Shown here one piece after another: positions 10,601 to 19,942 of a stretch of DNA of 64,000 bases. The notes under the pieces were generated by a model that was not told the origin of the DNA, made no database searches, and saw nothing but the letters and a program-made list of their open reading frames with translations. The stretch comes from Colias croceus (Eukaryota; Arthropoda; Insecta; Lepidoptera; Pieridae). Where the stretch lies: assembly GCF_905220415.1 (NCBI RefSeq), contig NC_059546.1, positions 6,262,001-6,326,000 on the forward strand, in the 5' to 3' direction. Position 1 is the first letter of the stretch. Each line of letters begins with the position of its first letter. Both the position numbers and the translations under genes were made by a program.

Positions 10601-11036
10601 ACTTAAAATATAACTGAACTAATTTGATAGTAAAAATGCAAGGTATATGGAATTGTTTCATGTACCTTATACTATTCAAAAACTATTATTTCAGTAAAAC
10701 AATTTAGAATTTTAATGAGGATAGGAAATTAGTCTATTTTAACTTGATAAATTGAGCCTTTTTGTTAATCTCCATCAGAATTCAAACCTTTACTATAATA
10801 CCAACATAGACAGCTGTTTACGTTAAATACATGTAAAGAATTAATTTGAATTTACATAGCGCTTCTAGATTGACATGCACATAGTCTGTGGATATTACAT
10901 TATAATATACAAAATGTTAAAATTTTCTTTTATTATTGTTTTAGGGGTTGGCTTCAGTAAAAAGCACAGGCCCAGAAAAAGGAAGGCAGCAATGTGGACT
11001 TCTAAACCAATGCCAGATAAAATCTCCAAGTCATAG
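7658..11036 (+). CDS. DEAD-box RNA helicase, DDX18/Has1 (pitchoune) family
   Basis: Nine exons: 7658-7895, 7974-8126, 8390-8551, 8830-8971, 9062-9224, 9776-9928, 10166-10333, 10410-10584 and 10945-11036. Phases match and give about 481 residues. All helicase motifs are intact: motif I AKTGSGKT (52-59), PTREL (88-92), DEAD (162-165), SAT (193-195), ARGLD (316-320) and HRVGRTAR (341-348). The C-terminal region (YIRAF, KHVFNLLNMDMDIVAKSFG) and FSKKHRPRKRK tail are distinctive of DDX18/Has1, a nucleolar ATP-dependent helicase of 60S ribosomal subunit assembly. The ATG at 7658 directly precedes the Q-motif region, so the protein lacks the long charged N-terminus of animal DDX18 (about 670 residues) and is closer in length to yeast Has1. 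An upstream exon cannot be excluded, but none is visible. Introns 2 and 5 carry transposon insertions. Exon 1 uses a weak GTCAGA donor. Confidence 0.92.
8207..8363. mobile_element. hAT-type MITE in helicase intron 2
   Basis: A 157-bp element with an exact 8-bp duplication TCTAAGAC (8199-8206 and 8364-8371). Ends CAGAAGTGTAGCG and, read inward from the right, CAGGGGCGTAGCT are imperfect inverted repeats of hAT type. The interior is unusually GC-rich, with runs of GGGGCCCC. It lies well inside the intron and leaves the acceptor at 8388-8389 intact. Confidence 0.85.
9499..9681 (+). mobile_element. Helitron-type repeat in helicase intron 5
   Basis: The segment runs from TATTAATATTATAAATGCG through a GTCTGTCTGTCTGTTACTC stretch to GGGCGAAGCCGGGG and ends CTAG followed by T. 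A CTAG end with an adjacent GC-rich hairpin and insertion before T is the Helitron signature. The same family occurs in reverse at 17257-17494 and in part at 36259-37521. It is one of the commonest dispersed repeats I know from Lepidoptera. Confidence 0.7.
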
Positions 11037-11077
11037 TTGATAATATTAATATGTACATATTCTTGTAAATGGATGTA

Positions 11078-11083
11078 AATAAA
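11078..11083 (+). terminator. Polyadenylation signal of the helicase gene
   Basis: Canonical AATAAA about 42 bases after the stop codon, followed by a T-rich stretch. It is the first such signal downstream of the gene. Confidence 0.7.
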
Positions 11084-11634
11084 ACATTTTTTGGTTATAA
11101 TCCAGTTGTATCATTACATACACAGTACACACCCTCATAATCATAAGTACAATAAAATAATATATGAATAAAAATATACAGAGATTTTGTGACTAGATAA
11201 AAATAAAATATTTTTTGCAGAATGTATGCACTCACGAATATATATATCGAGTTTAAGTCATAGAAGGGTCATACAAAATCCAATATAAGTATCAAATACT
11301 TCAAAATATTTTCAGAAACTATAATAATGAGTACAATACTATTATTTACATTTTTACTTATTAACACTGTTACCCTAATATTAATACATGTATTTACAGT
11401 TTCTTATATAAAGTAGGAACTTTACACTTTTATATATTTACGTAAGCACTGTACACTCATATAATAGTCAAGATATCGGATCAATCTATAGCCCTTTGGT
11501 GCAGAAGATTTGTTTTGAATTGTTTTTACAAGACATGCAGGATCACAATATGATGTTTTTAAAATTAAATCATTTTTACAATATAGGTAAGTCATTTAAC
11601 TTTTCATGATAATTATCAAGTTCTTGAATTTTAG
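11084..11634. other. Convergent 3' region between helicase and BTB gene
   Basis: Only about 600 bp separates the two stop codons of the convergent genes. It should hold the 3' untranslated part of the FLYWCH isoform on the minus strand. I found no AATAAA on the minus strand here; a weaker TATAAA-like hexamer may serve, so the transcript end is not placed. Confidence 0.45.
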
Positions 11635-14600
11635 TTATTTAGAGGAATTATCCATTTCATAGATATTATTTCTTACAAGTTTTTCATAACAGTCTTCATG
11701 GTTATGTTGATGATTGACAGCATATATCATTGAGTCTATCGTTTCGACAGTAGCAGGGCATCTATTGAGTGAAAAATATTGCACACATCTCCATGAAGTT
11801 TTGCCATGAGTTGTTGAGTGTTTTGTATAAACAAAATTCATATGGACTAATTGCTTGTGTCCTTTTCGGCTGTATATATACTTATATCTCACTGGAATCT
11901 GGCTGTCAGATGATCCATTAATAACAAGGGATAATGCACCTGCAAAAAACATACAACACACTGGTCATATTAAATAAATAGTACAGTATAATATAAGTTT
12001 GTTGGTTTATTTTAATATGTAAAGATTATGATTATATAGATGTGGTGAAATAAAATGAAGATAATATTTTTTTATAATTTTATTTTATTTATTAAATTTA
12101 AATATGGATATAAAACGCATTTGTATAAACCTTAGATAATAATCACACAATACAAAATTTTAATCACTTCAAAAGTACTCATAATTATAAAAATTGGATT
12201 TTATATAATAATCCACATTCATAATGGAATGTAAAATTTAGTTTTTTTCTTCATATTACTAAGAAAAGTCACATATTATGAAGAAAGTTTAAATTTGGAG
12301 ATCAATAATACAAAAACACTGGGTTACAAAACACACTTAAGATTAGATATAGAATACTTCCAAAAAGAGAAAATGTTCCAAAGTAAAAATTGCATTTACT
12401 CACAGATATTATACAAAAATAAAGACTAGAACATGAGCAAAAAAGTCTTGAAAATATGGCAGAAGAATAATGGCACCAAAAATGTATGCATAATACTGCA
12501 TTCTAAAAATAGATATTGGCACGCAAAAGCCGAGTTTATATCACAGCTTATATGAAGAAATTGTAATGGTACATTATATGCATTATAAAATATATAAAAT
12601 AGGTATATTATTATGTGTATAACGGTATATTATCTTTTATTTTTTTGAAATGCAGTACAATCATGCTAAAGCAACTCTCATTAAGTCTTAAAAATACAAT
12701 GAGCATTATACTTCTTAACAGAATAAGATTTATAAAACATATTTTAAAATATTATTTTCCCTGCAACTTTTTAGAGCTTTGCACAATTGTACTGTTATTT
12801 GAAAATTATGTTTTTAAAAATATATATTTTTATTTGTGGCATAATTTGGTCCCAAATTTATTGAATCTTTGATTCTTTTGTGTATTTTATCATATCACTT
12901 ATTTTTGTATCTCTATAATATAAATTTCCTCTTGAGAGGAAAAAAAATTAGCTTAAAAGACTAATTAGCGTAGTAATCTCCTTGGAGGTGCGACACTTTA
13001 AACACGTCGTTAAAATGAACTTCAAAGCATGGCGATTTGCAAAATGGTAATTCACAAGCACTACACATAAATCTAGTATCGCGACGTTTCCCTATTCGCC
13101 AGCAAAGCCGACACGATCTCTGCGGATACTTCTTTTTCCCATCCTCTTTCTGTGGTATGGTGACGAGGCGATGGTCTAAAGCGGGTCTCGTGTATTCTTC
13201 ATTACTAGGTCTTATTGCTTTATTTGATATCTTTCCATTTACTAAATTTTTCAGATCCAAAAAAAGAGTACTCAACCCGGTACAATCTGAAATCACGATG
13301 GGCATTTTCAATTACATTTATTAACAACAGAACAGTTATATGATGATGTTGAAAATGCCATCGTGTTTTCAATGAATGAAAGATTTGTAAAGGAAAAGTA
13401 TGCAAAATATGATTGATGAAAACTAATTAATGATTGCATTTTCAACACAATCTAAACTGCTAGATACAGAAGCCATAGAAGCAAACAAAATGAAAATAAT
13501 AAGAAAAAATAAGTATAAAAAACACAGTTTTATTAAATCGGGATGCACAGAAGTAACACTAAATCAATTAATAATAGAAAATGCATTTGATTTCATTATA
13601 ATACAGGTTTTATTATAAGTAAGCAAATAGTTTATTCAGAATCACTGGAATATTTAAAAATCTATAGAACAAAAAAATTTCAACAATTTTGTCAAAATCC
13701 TACATTATGTTCAAAATGTTAAATTTTCTCATGATTCTGATTAAACAGAATATATTCTATAGAGAAAATAAAATGGTACATATTACAAACAAGCAAAACA
13801 ACTGTACCCCAATATATCAATTATACTAGAGTGAATTAAGTTCACTTGAAATGAAAAATAGCATAAATTAGTGTTAAAAACATTCTAAACAATAACATAT
13901 ACATATCAAATATACTCACTATCTTGTGTTGTTTGCAGATCTAACGGCATCATCAAGCTTTTCTTTCCTTCTGATTGTGTATCGTGAGTTGTGCACACGG
14001 CTGGGTCTGTTACAATAATATCACTATCATCACATTCAGTTTTAAGTTCAATCGGAGTGTCTGGCCCTATTTGACTCATATTATTTTCATTGGTATTTTT
14101 ACTGGGACTCTGAATTGGATTCAAAGAAGTTGTTATATCTACAGGATTTTCGTCATATATTTTCTTCAAGTTCTCATATGCACTATGTACAGAATGGTTA
14201 GATTGTTTATTGTAGTTAAATTTTTCATTGAACTTTTGCCTCTTCTCTGCGTTGAGTAAATCTGTATAAAAGTTTTTTTTAAGAAATTCTTCTGATTTTC
14301 TTTTGAGTGTGCTGATCTGTTGAAGCTTTTCAATGAATTGCCTTTGTTTAAATATATCAATGTCGTTTGTTTCTTGAGTTTCATTTGGTGAGGTATCATA
14401 TGTATCAGAGGCACAGGATTCAGTGTTAGGATTATCATTATGAGTTTCTAAGTTTTGTTGAGGTTCCTTTTCAGTCTCACAACATTCTTCTTCAGTCTGA
14501 AATAAATTACTAAATAGTTGAACAAGATCATATACCTAGATGATTTAATATTGAGTAGGTACTTATAAATTAAAACGATTAACTACAACAAATGATAAAA

Positions 14601-15076
14601 TAAAATAATTATTGATAAAACTCACCTCTTTATTTGTTAATCCCTTTATTTGCAAAACTTCAGCTGTACCTATAAAACTAGTGAGATCTTCTCTTTTAAC
14701 ACTAACTTCGCCGTGATACATAAATTGTAACAAATCCCTCATAGCTTTGTGAGAGACATCTCTGAGTACAACTGTAAAAAAAAAACAGTTTAAAATTACC
14801 AACAAACGTGACAAATAAATAAATTATTATTAATTTTTGGTTTGGTAGCAGAAAGGTTATAAAATAATTACCAATAGGATGCTGACAGGGATTCAATTGG
14901 AACATTTTCTTGAAGTACGGCGAACATATTGAAAGTATAACTTTGTGTGCTTGGAGCAAGTGGCCTTCTACAGCAATCGTTACATCGACAAATTCACCAT
15001 TGCCTAATAAGCCAGCGAAACCTTTGCTAAGATTCCCGTGAAAATTGTTCCAAGACAATGAAAATTGTTGGTCCAT
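11635..15076 (-). CDS. BTB/POZ protein, FLYWCH-tailed isoform (mod(mdg4)-like)
   Basis: Four minus-strand exons: 15076-14872, 14771-14626, 14496-13920 and terminal 11939-11635, about 410 residues. Residues 5-11 (FSLSWNN) and the following VDVTIAVEG...AHKVILSICSPYFKKMF form an arthropod BTB/POZ domain to about residue 118, as in Ttk, Lola and Mod(mdg4). Residues 118-309 are acidic and serine/asparagine-rich with a basic helical patch (KLQQISTLKRKSEEF), probably disordered. The last exon encodes a FLYWCH zinc finger: W359, ligands C361, C370, H388, H390. BTB plus alternative FLYWCH tails is the architecture of Drosophila mod(mdg4), a chromatin insulator and transcription factor. I call the class, not strict orthology; moths have several BTB-FLYWCH genes. 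All junctions are in phase, with standard donors and pyrimidine-rich acceptors. It converges on the helicase gene. Confidence 0.85.
11940..12856 (-). other. Intron before the FLYWCH exon
   Basis: Very AT-rich, without an open frame of coding character on either strand. It ends in the pyrimidine-rich acceptor GTTTTTTGCAG at 11950-11940. I looked for further terminal exons of the BTB gene here and found none. Confidence 0.5.
12857..12862 (-). terminator. Polyadenylation signal for the zinc-ribbon terminal exon
   Basis: AATAAA on the minus strand, about 100 bases after the stop of the zinc-ribbon exon. Its placement supports that exon being a genuine alternative 3' end. Confidence 0.55.
12961..15076 (-). 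CDS. BTB/POZ protein, isoform with piggyBac-type zinc-ribbon tail
   Basis: The three common exons (15076-14872, 14771-14626, 14496-13920) can join instead to 13286-12961, whose acceptor is GTGATTTCAG, in the same phase 1 used by the FLYWCH exon. The product is about 417 residues. The tail (310-417) ends in a cysteine-rich domain: C368, C371, C384, C387, C392, C396 and H400, with RRDTRFMC and PFCKSPCF. This is the zinc-ribbon found at the C-terminus of piggyBac-family (DDE_Tnp_1_7) transposases; the preceding basic GKKKYPQRS is also typical. The DDE catalytic part is absent. The frame is open for 108 codons and has its own AATAAA downstream (12862-12857), so I infer a domesticated terminal exon giving the BTB protein a transposase-derived binding domain. 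It could instead be a piggyBac relic lying fortuitously in the intron; transcripts would decide. Confidence 0.65.
13294..13365. repeat. Inverted repeat just upstream of the zinc-ribbon acceptor
   Basis: CACGATGGGCATTTTCAA (13294-13311) and the complement of 13349-13365 (CACGATGGCATTTTCAA) match except for one inserted G. In the minus-strand pre-mRNA this makes a 17-bp stem with a loop of about 37 bases. It ends only about 6 bases before the acceptor AG and so could hide its branch point and pyrimidine tract. Confidence 0.75.
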
Positions 15077-15786
15077 TTCTGTTTACTAATGAACAGTTTG
15101 GTATGGAGTATTACATGGTACCTATGCCTTATTATTATTTAGAGTATTTTTTTCAGATTTCCATAGGTATAACTTTTTATTTAATTCTACTACACCGTTG
15201 TCCTTGTAAATAAATAAAAACGTATTAATTTTATAAACTTTTAGAACTCACAAAATGTATGAATGAATTAATGTAGTCACAGATTGTAGTAATTAATTTG
15301 ACGTAATTTGTGACAGGTCGCAAAAGTCAAAATCAAAAGAGCGTCCCATAATGTTACCATTTGTAAATAAAAAGAATTCATACTATTATTGGTATATCTG
15401 TGGGTATATCTATAACTTAGATCAATGGATAACACTCGCAGGCGTTTCCCCTTTTGCAGAGGTATAAGATTATTCGAGTCGAAAAATCTTATGCTTTCAT
15501 AAAAACTACTTGCGTAATCGATTACAAATACTCTGCGTATTCGTAAAACATCGAAAGGACGTCTGCGAGTGCTCCGCTAAAAATTCCGTTTTGCACTGTC
15601 AAATCTTGCAGAAGCAATTCAAACATGTCGAATATTAAAAAAGATGGAATAACCCTTCATTTGTGTATATATTTTTAATTTTTTAACGTACATTTCTAAT
15701 TAAATGCAATTTCTAATAATCGTCGATGTATCGTTTAGCGATATGATCAAGACAAATAATCGAGTCATGTTTACTCGTTCATTGAT
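15077..15786. other. Upstream region of the BTB gene
   Basis: It should contain the 5' leader and promoter of the minus-strand BTB gene. I cannot place a start site. An imperfect 12-bp inverted repeat (CACTCGCAGGCG near 15431, CGTCTGCGAGTG near 15560) brackets about 140 bp and may be the edge of an old MITE. Confidence 0.35.
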
Positions 15787-16045
15787 GCGGCCCCACGAGA
15801 CTATCATGGAAAGAAAATATACAAATTTAATCTTTATGAACTAAGAGATAAAGTTAAATTTAAAACGCGATAATGAACCGCATTCCTAACGAGACTATCT
15901 TTTAAAGAAATACAAATTTAATCTTTATGACCTAAGCTATAAAGTTGAATTTAGAACGCGATATTGAACCGCACTCCCCACAAGACAACTTGGAATGAAA
16001 TACAAATTTAATCTTTATGAGTATAGAGTTAAATTTAAACTCGTC
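15787..16045. repeat. Tandem repeat, about 92-bp unit, nearly three copies
   Basis: Units start near 15787, 15880 and 15971. Each contains TACAAATTTAATCTTTATGA and ends near CGCGATANTGAACCGC. The copies differ by several substitutions each, so the array is not recent. It is non-coding. Confidence 0.85.
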
Positions 16046-16411
16046 GCTTAAAAGGTCGTAAATTTTTACGACTTTCGTGACACAAATTATTTTTGTGAAT
16101 GTGTGATGGTTTTTCAATAGTGTGAGTTACCCTCACGCACCAAAATCAGCAGAAAGTTTAGTTAGAACATTTGCCAGCGTACTCCATCCATTACTTAATG
16201 ATCTAAGATCTATAAGCTAAGGCTTTATGGTTTTATAAATATTGAAATTCACTATACATAATTTTATTATATAATTTGGTACTGTTCTATTACTCTATAA
16301 CTCTAATGTGTAGGTTTTGAAAAAGCAAACCACTATAATATTATTATCTATGCACTATATTGTCAGAAGCAGACTGTACTATATTACTTGCTCTGTGGTT
16401 ACTAACGTTAA

Positions 16412-16566
16412 GAGCCAGCGCGCACGAGCAACTTTGTCTCCGCAACTATTTTTTCTCTCCCATCAAATGGGGAGTTGCGTCGCTACGTGCGCGCACTTTC
16501 ATACTAGCCCATAGGTGGGAGAGACAAAATAGTTGCGGAGACAAAGTTGCTCGTGCGCGCTAGCTC
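16412..16566. mobile_element. MITE with TTAA target duplication (piggyBac/Kolobok type)
   Basis: TTAA sits at both ends (16408-16411 and 16567-16570). The arms are nearly identical inverted repeats over about 50 bp, starting GAGCCAGCGCGCACGAGC on the left and GAGCTAGCGCGCACGAGC read inward from the right. At 155 bp it is non-coding. TTAA targets are used by piggyBac and by Kolobok elements; the ends do not let me choose between them. Confidence 0.85.
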
Positions 16567-16699
16567 TTAACGCATAGGTAGTATGTAGGAGAAGAAATAT
16601 AGTAAATACTATCTTTCCGAACTAACACATTTAGCTACAGAAGGGAGCAATGTGGCACAGTTAAGCTGAATATTACTATTATTTAAACCGATAATTTGT

Positions 16700-17256
16700 T
16701 TGTCGAAACTGCTTTATCGGGGTTGGAAAAAAATTTAGTGTAACATTTTTTCGTTACGCGTGACATTTTTCCGTTACGCGCCATCTTTTTCTTATCCCTA
16801 CCACGCGTGATTCGACGTATTTCTGTAAAGTTGCATATATAGTAAACTAGCTTTCCACCCGCGGCCACACCCCGGACACTCCATACAAAATTATAGTTTT
16901 GACAGTCACACTGTAGAGACTGCAAATGTGTGTGTAAACTCTTTATGGTTGGCACATTTGTGACTAGCGTAAAAAAAATTCGCGTTTTTCTGATGAAATA
17001 CATCCGTAAACAGCACAATATCTAACCATTTTCTACGAAAAACGATAATCACAAATCCAAAATAATAAAATTGCTTTAAGTCAATTTGATTAATGTTGTC
17101 AATCTTCGTTGCGTTTCGTCTAAAGACGTCGTTGGTATCGTCCTTGCGGGGAAATGGGTACCATAACATGTCTGATCGTGCGGGGTGAGGTAAGTGTTTA
17201 ATTTTGGCGGGAGGCGGAGAGTGTCCGTTCTGTAGCGTTTAGCTACTATTATGTAT
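16700..17256. repeat. Probable dispersed-repeat mosaic
   Basis: TTTTTCGTTACGCG and TTTTTCCGTTACGCG occur in tandem near 16747-16780, followed by pieces such as CTAGCTTTCCACCCGCGGC that resemble Helitron-like ends from Lepidoptera. A GTGAG|GTAAGTG donor-like site occurs near 17187, but there is no supporting frame. Open frames here lack family resemblance. Confidence 0.35.
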
Positions 17257-17494
17257 TCTGTGCCGCGGCTTCGCACGCGCAGTCAAAGAAAAACCCGCGT
17301 AGTTCCCGTTCCCGTGGGATTTGCGGGATAAAACCTATCCTATGTCCCGGGGTAAAAAGTAGCCTATGTCCTTTCTCGGATATCAAAATATCTCTATACC
17401 AAATTTCATGCAAATTGGTTCAGTAGTTAAGGCGTGATTGAGTAACAGACAGACAGACAGACAGAGTTACTTTTGCATTTATAATATTAGTATG
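17257..17494 (-). mobile_element. Helitron-type repeat, reverse copy
   Basis: It is the reverse complement of the family seen at 9499-9681: CCGCGGCTTCGC at the left, then CCCGTGGGATTTGCGGG, a ggata/tatcc block and GACAGACAGACAGACAG, ending TATAATATTAGTAT on the right. The 3' terminal CTAG is degraded. Sequence to about 17,893 ends with GGGCGAACCGCTAGT, so a second, forward copy of a related element may adjoin. Confidence 0.65.
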
Positions 17495-17985
17495 GATTAT
17501 TTATTGAAAAATAAGGTCATAAAGAAGTTTCACTTCTTACGTGTGTACAGTACACGCACACATTTTTATTTTTACTATGTGTATGTACGTTTCTTACTTT
17601 TTCATGTAAAAACCACTGAACGGGCAAAATATAATACCTACCCCCCGGATTTATCCGCCAATAAAATGCCGAGCGGCACAGCAAAAAATTATAATTTCAA
17701 AAGTGTATATTTGTCTTTCTTCCACGTTGCTTTCACGACAGATCGATTTCACGGTTTGATGATGAATAATTGTGGTTGATGATAGTTCGGATTCTACAGA
17801 GCGCTACCTACTTTATACCGCGGAGGAACATTTTATTCCAATGGGAATTTTCTATGTCCGCGTTGGTTAATGCCGTGGGCGAACCGCTAGTAAATAAATA
17901 TATTACTTGTACTGTTTTTACTTTTTATATTCGCAGGCTTTTAAAATATTTTTTTATTTTTTACAGCGACCGAAATCAAGATTGA

Positions 17986-18208
17986 AGACCGCCTCCATGG
18001 TACAGTGGTTGACGCGTGAGCGTAGAACTGAGGGTTCTTGGTTTTGATTCCCGGTGGAGACGAAGAAATCTCGGTCTGGCGGGACACAGAAGGCTGATCA
18101 CCTACCTACTTGTCCCTAAAGAAAAATCGGTGAGTGAAACAGATGCAGGATATATGCATAATACATGTGCCCCTTACCCCACTAGGGGACACAGGACTTC
18201 ACTACTAA
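17986..18208 (+). mobile_element. tRNA-headed SINE
   Basis: The head has a Pol III A-box-like GTACAGTGGTTGACGCG (from 18000) and a B-box GGTTTTGATTCC (18040-18051), the spacing of a tRNA-derived promoter. The body continues with GCTGATCACCTACCTACTTG, then a piece ending CCCCTTACCCCACTAGGGG. The same tail occurs in reverse at 19514-19626, showing dispersal. The usual A-rich tail is not visible. Confidence 0.7.
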
Positions 18209-19513
18209 AATGAAGATTATTGTTTTTTTGGTAAAATATAATTTTAGAATTTCGTTGAATTAATAAGATTGAAATCAACCAATTTTTTCGTTGACATAAT
18301 AGGTAGGTACTAATTCCAGTTTCACCTACCACGGTAAGAGAAATAAATAAAGTGTTATCTGATGTAGGTACATACTTATAATGTGACAAATGCTTAAACC
18401 AAATATAAATTATGTTATATCGTATAGACTATAGGATAAATTAGGATAGGATTAAGTTTCTCACAACAAATTAATAATAAAAAAAGAGAGAGCTGTTTTT
18501 TACTTAAATCATAACAAACTAACGAATAAAAATACTTAATAATTTATGTAGGACATAAAAATCTGTTTTATACCATGTAAAAATTGTAATTATAATTCTT
18601 AAAAAAAATCTTCATACTAACCCACCATCCAGTCATTGTCAAATGATTCAATTTAGAAGTCAACGCAAGTGATAAACGCAGTTTAAATAAAACCTCCCTA
18701 TAGATGGTTCCTATAAAAGATGTCCATCTGTGCCGAAACGCCAATTAATTAAGCTTTATAAGAGCGCAGTCACCCTGTTTCCTAAGATAGCCGAACCATG
18801 ACAGGGCACTTTTAATTTTCTGGTGTCACGAGTTATTGCGATAAGGCGTCCCTTTCACCCCTCAGAACGAAAAGAATGCAGTGAATAGCCTTCTTAATAA
18901 AAAGCGTAGAACTTTAATCATCAAGTCGGAAAAAAAGAATTGGACTTTCATAACAGCTTTGAAAATGCATAATATTTTACTTGCTGTAATATTATCATAT
19001 TATAATATGTATGTGAGTATTTGATTGTGGTTTGATTATAGTCTGAACGAATAGAAAGAATATGAAAAATAAATTAGAACTATTATAGGGAACTTCTACT
19101 TATGCTTGTACTTGTATATGACTGGTAGATACCTACATGTAAAGCGAATAAAAATATGTTAGAAAAAAAAAATAGCATAAGAACATGGTTATTAATTATG
19201 TAGATATACATAGTATGTCTACAACGCGCATTCATTTATGTACAAGTGTTGAGAATTTTCCTGACACTATTTTTTACTATTATCCATAATTGTCATTCAA
19301 CATTTAACTCATCAATCAATGTACAGGCCATGTCGAGAAAAAAAGAGAAACTAGCTGAATGAAAGTTTAAAAACGGACTGAAAAAAATATTTTCAAGCCA
19401 AATATAACTCGTAGGCGGCATGAGAAATATTTATATTACTTAGAATTGTAAAAATCTTAAAGCTCTTTTTTGAATACCTTGTGTATATTCAAACCTTTGT
19501 TATTTGGCTTAAG
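18209..19513. other. Intergenic, no gene seen
   Basis: AT-rich. No exon, palindrome or tandem repeat that I could support. Confidence 0.4.
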
Positions 19514-19626
19514 TGAAGTCCCATGTCCCCGTAGTGGGGTAAGGGGCAGATGCATTATGCATATCTACATCTGTTTCACTGATCGATTTTTCTTTAGGGA
19601 CAAGTAGGTGATCAGCCTTCTGTGTA
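19514..19626 (-). mobile_element. SINE tail fragment, reverse copy
   Basis: Reverse complement of the last half of the SINE at 17986-18208: CCCCGTAGTGGGGTAAGGGG, then AAACAGATGTAGATATGCAT in the opposite sense, up to AAGGCTGATCACC. The tRNA-like head is missing, so it is truncated at its 5' end, as retroposed copies often are. Confidence 0.75.
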
Positions 19627-19856
19627 AATTTATGTAAATTTGTAAATTTGGCTTAAGATATATTTAAGATTTTATAAAAGGAACATTTTCTCAAAACTGT
19701 AATATTATTATTATTGTTATCAGTGTCAATTAAGAACATCCTGTTGTATCGCCATTCGCAAATAATATTATATGTATTAAAGCTGGTATTGGCCGGTCCC
19801 AACGGATATGATGCTACGGTCATTCAGGGGCTGTCGTTGACAGGTAATCGATGTGG

Positions 19857-19942
19857 TTTGCTAGTTTATTTGGCTATCGATATCGGTTTAGTTTTGGACA
19901 TGTGTATCTACTCGATATAATCGATGTCCACCCGAAATCGAT
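19857..19942. promoter_or_regulatory. Cluster of ATCGAT/CGATA motifs
   Basis: ATCGAT occurs at 19857, 19876, 19920 and 19937, and CTCGATA at 19911, all within 86 bp. The second site is a complete TATCGATA palindrome. In Drosophila TATCGATA is bound by DREF and CGATA triplets by the boundary factor BEAF-32. Whether moths use the same code is unknown, so function is a guess. Confidence 0.35.

Noticed and set aside
12615..12872. Plus-strand frame of 85 codons
   Set aside because: Leu/Ile/Phe-rich translation of AT-rich DNA in an intron of the BTB gene, no motif.
13037..13324. Plus-strand frame of 95 codons
   Set aside because: Antisense shadow of the zinc-ribbon exon, whose minus-strand frame has conserved cysteines.
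13975..14259. Plus-strand frame of 94 codons
   Set aside because: Antisense shadow of the third BTB exon.
16683..17169. Overlapping minus-strand frames of 111 and 87 codons
   Set aside because: They run through dispersed-repeat mosaic and have no protein family signature.
17160..17200. GTGAG|GTAAGTG as the donor of another first exon
   Set aside because: It sits in repeat-like DNA next to a Helitron copy and no downstream exon could be matched to it.
17986..18208. SINE head as a functional tRNA gene
   Set aside because: It has A and B boxes but no foldable acceptor or anticodon arms, and its tail is repeated elsewhere in the window.
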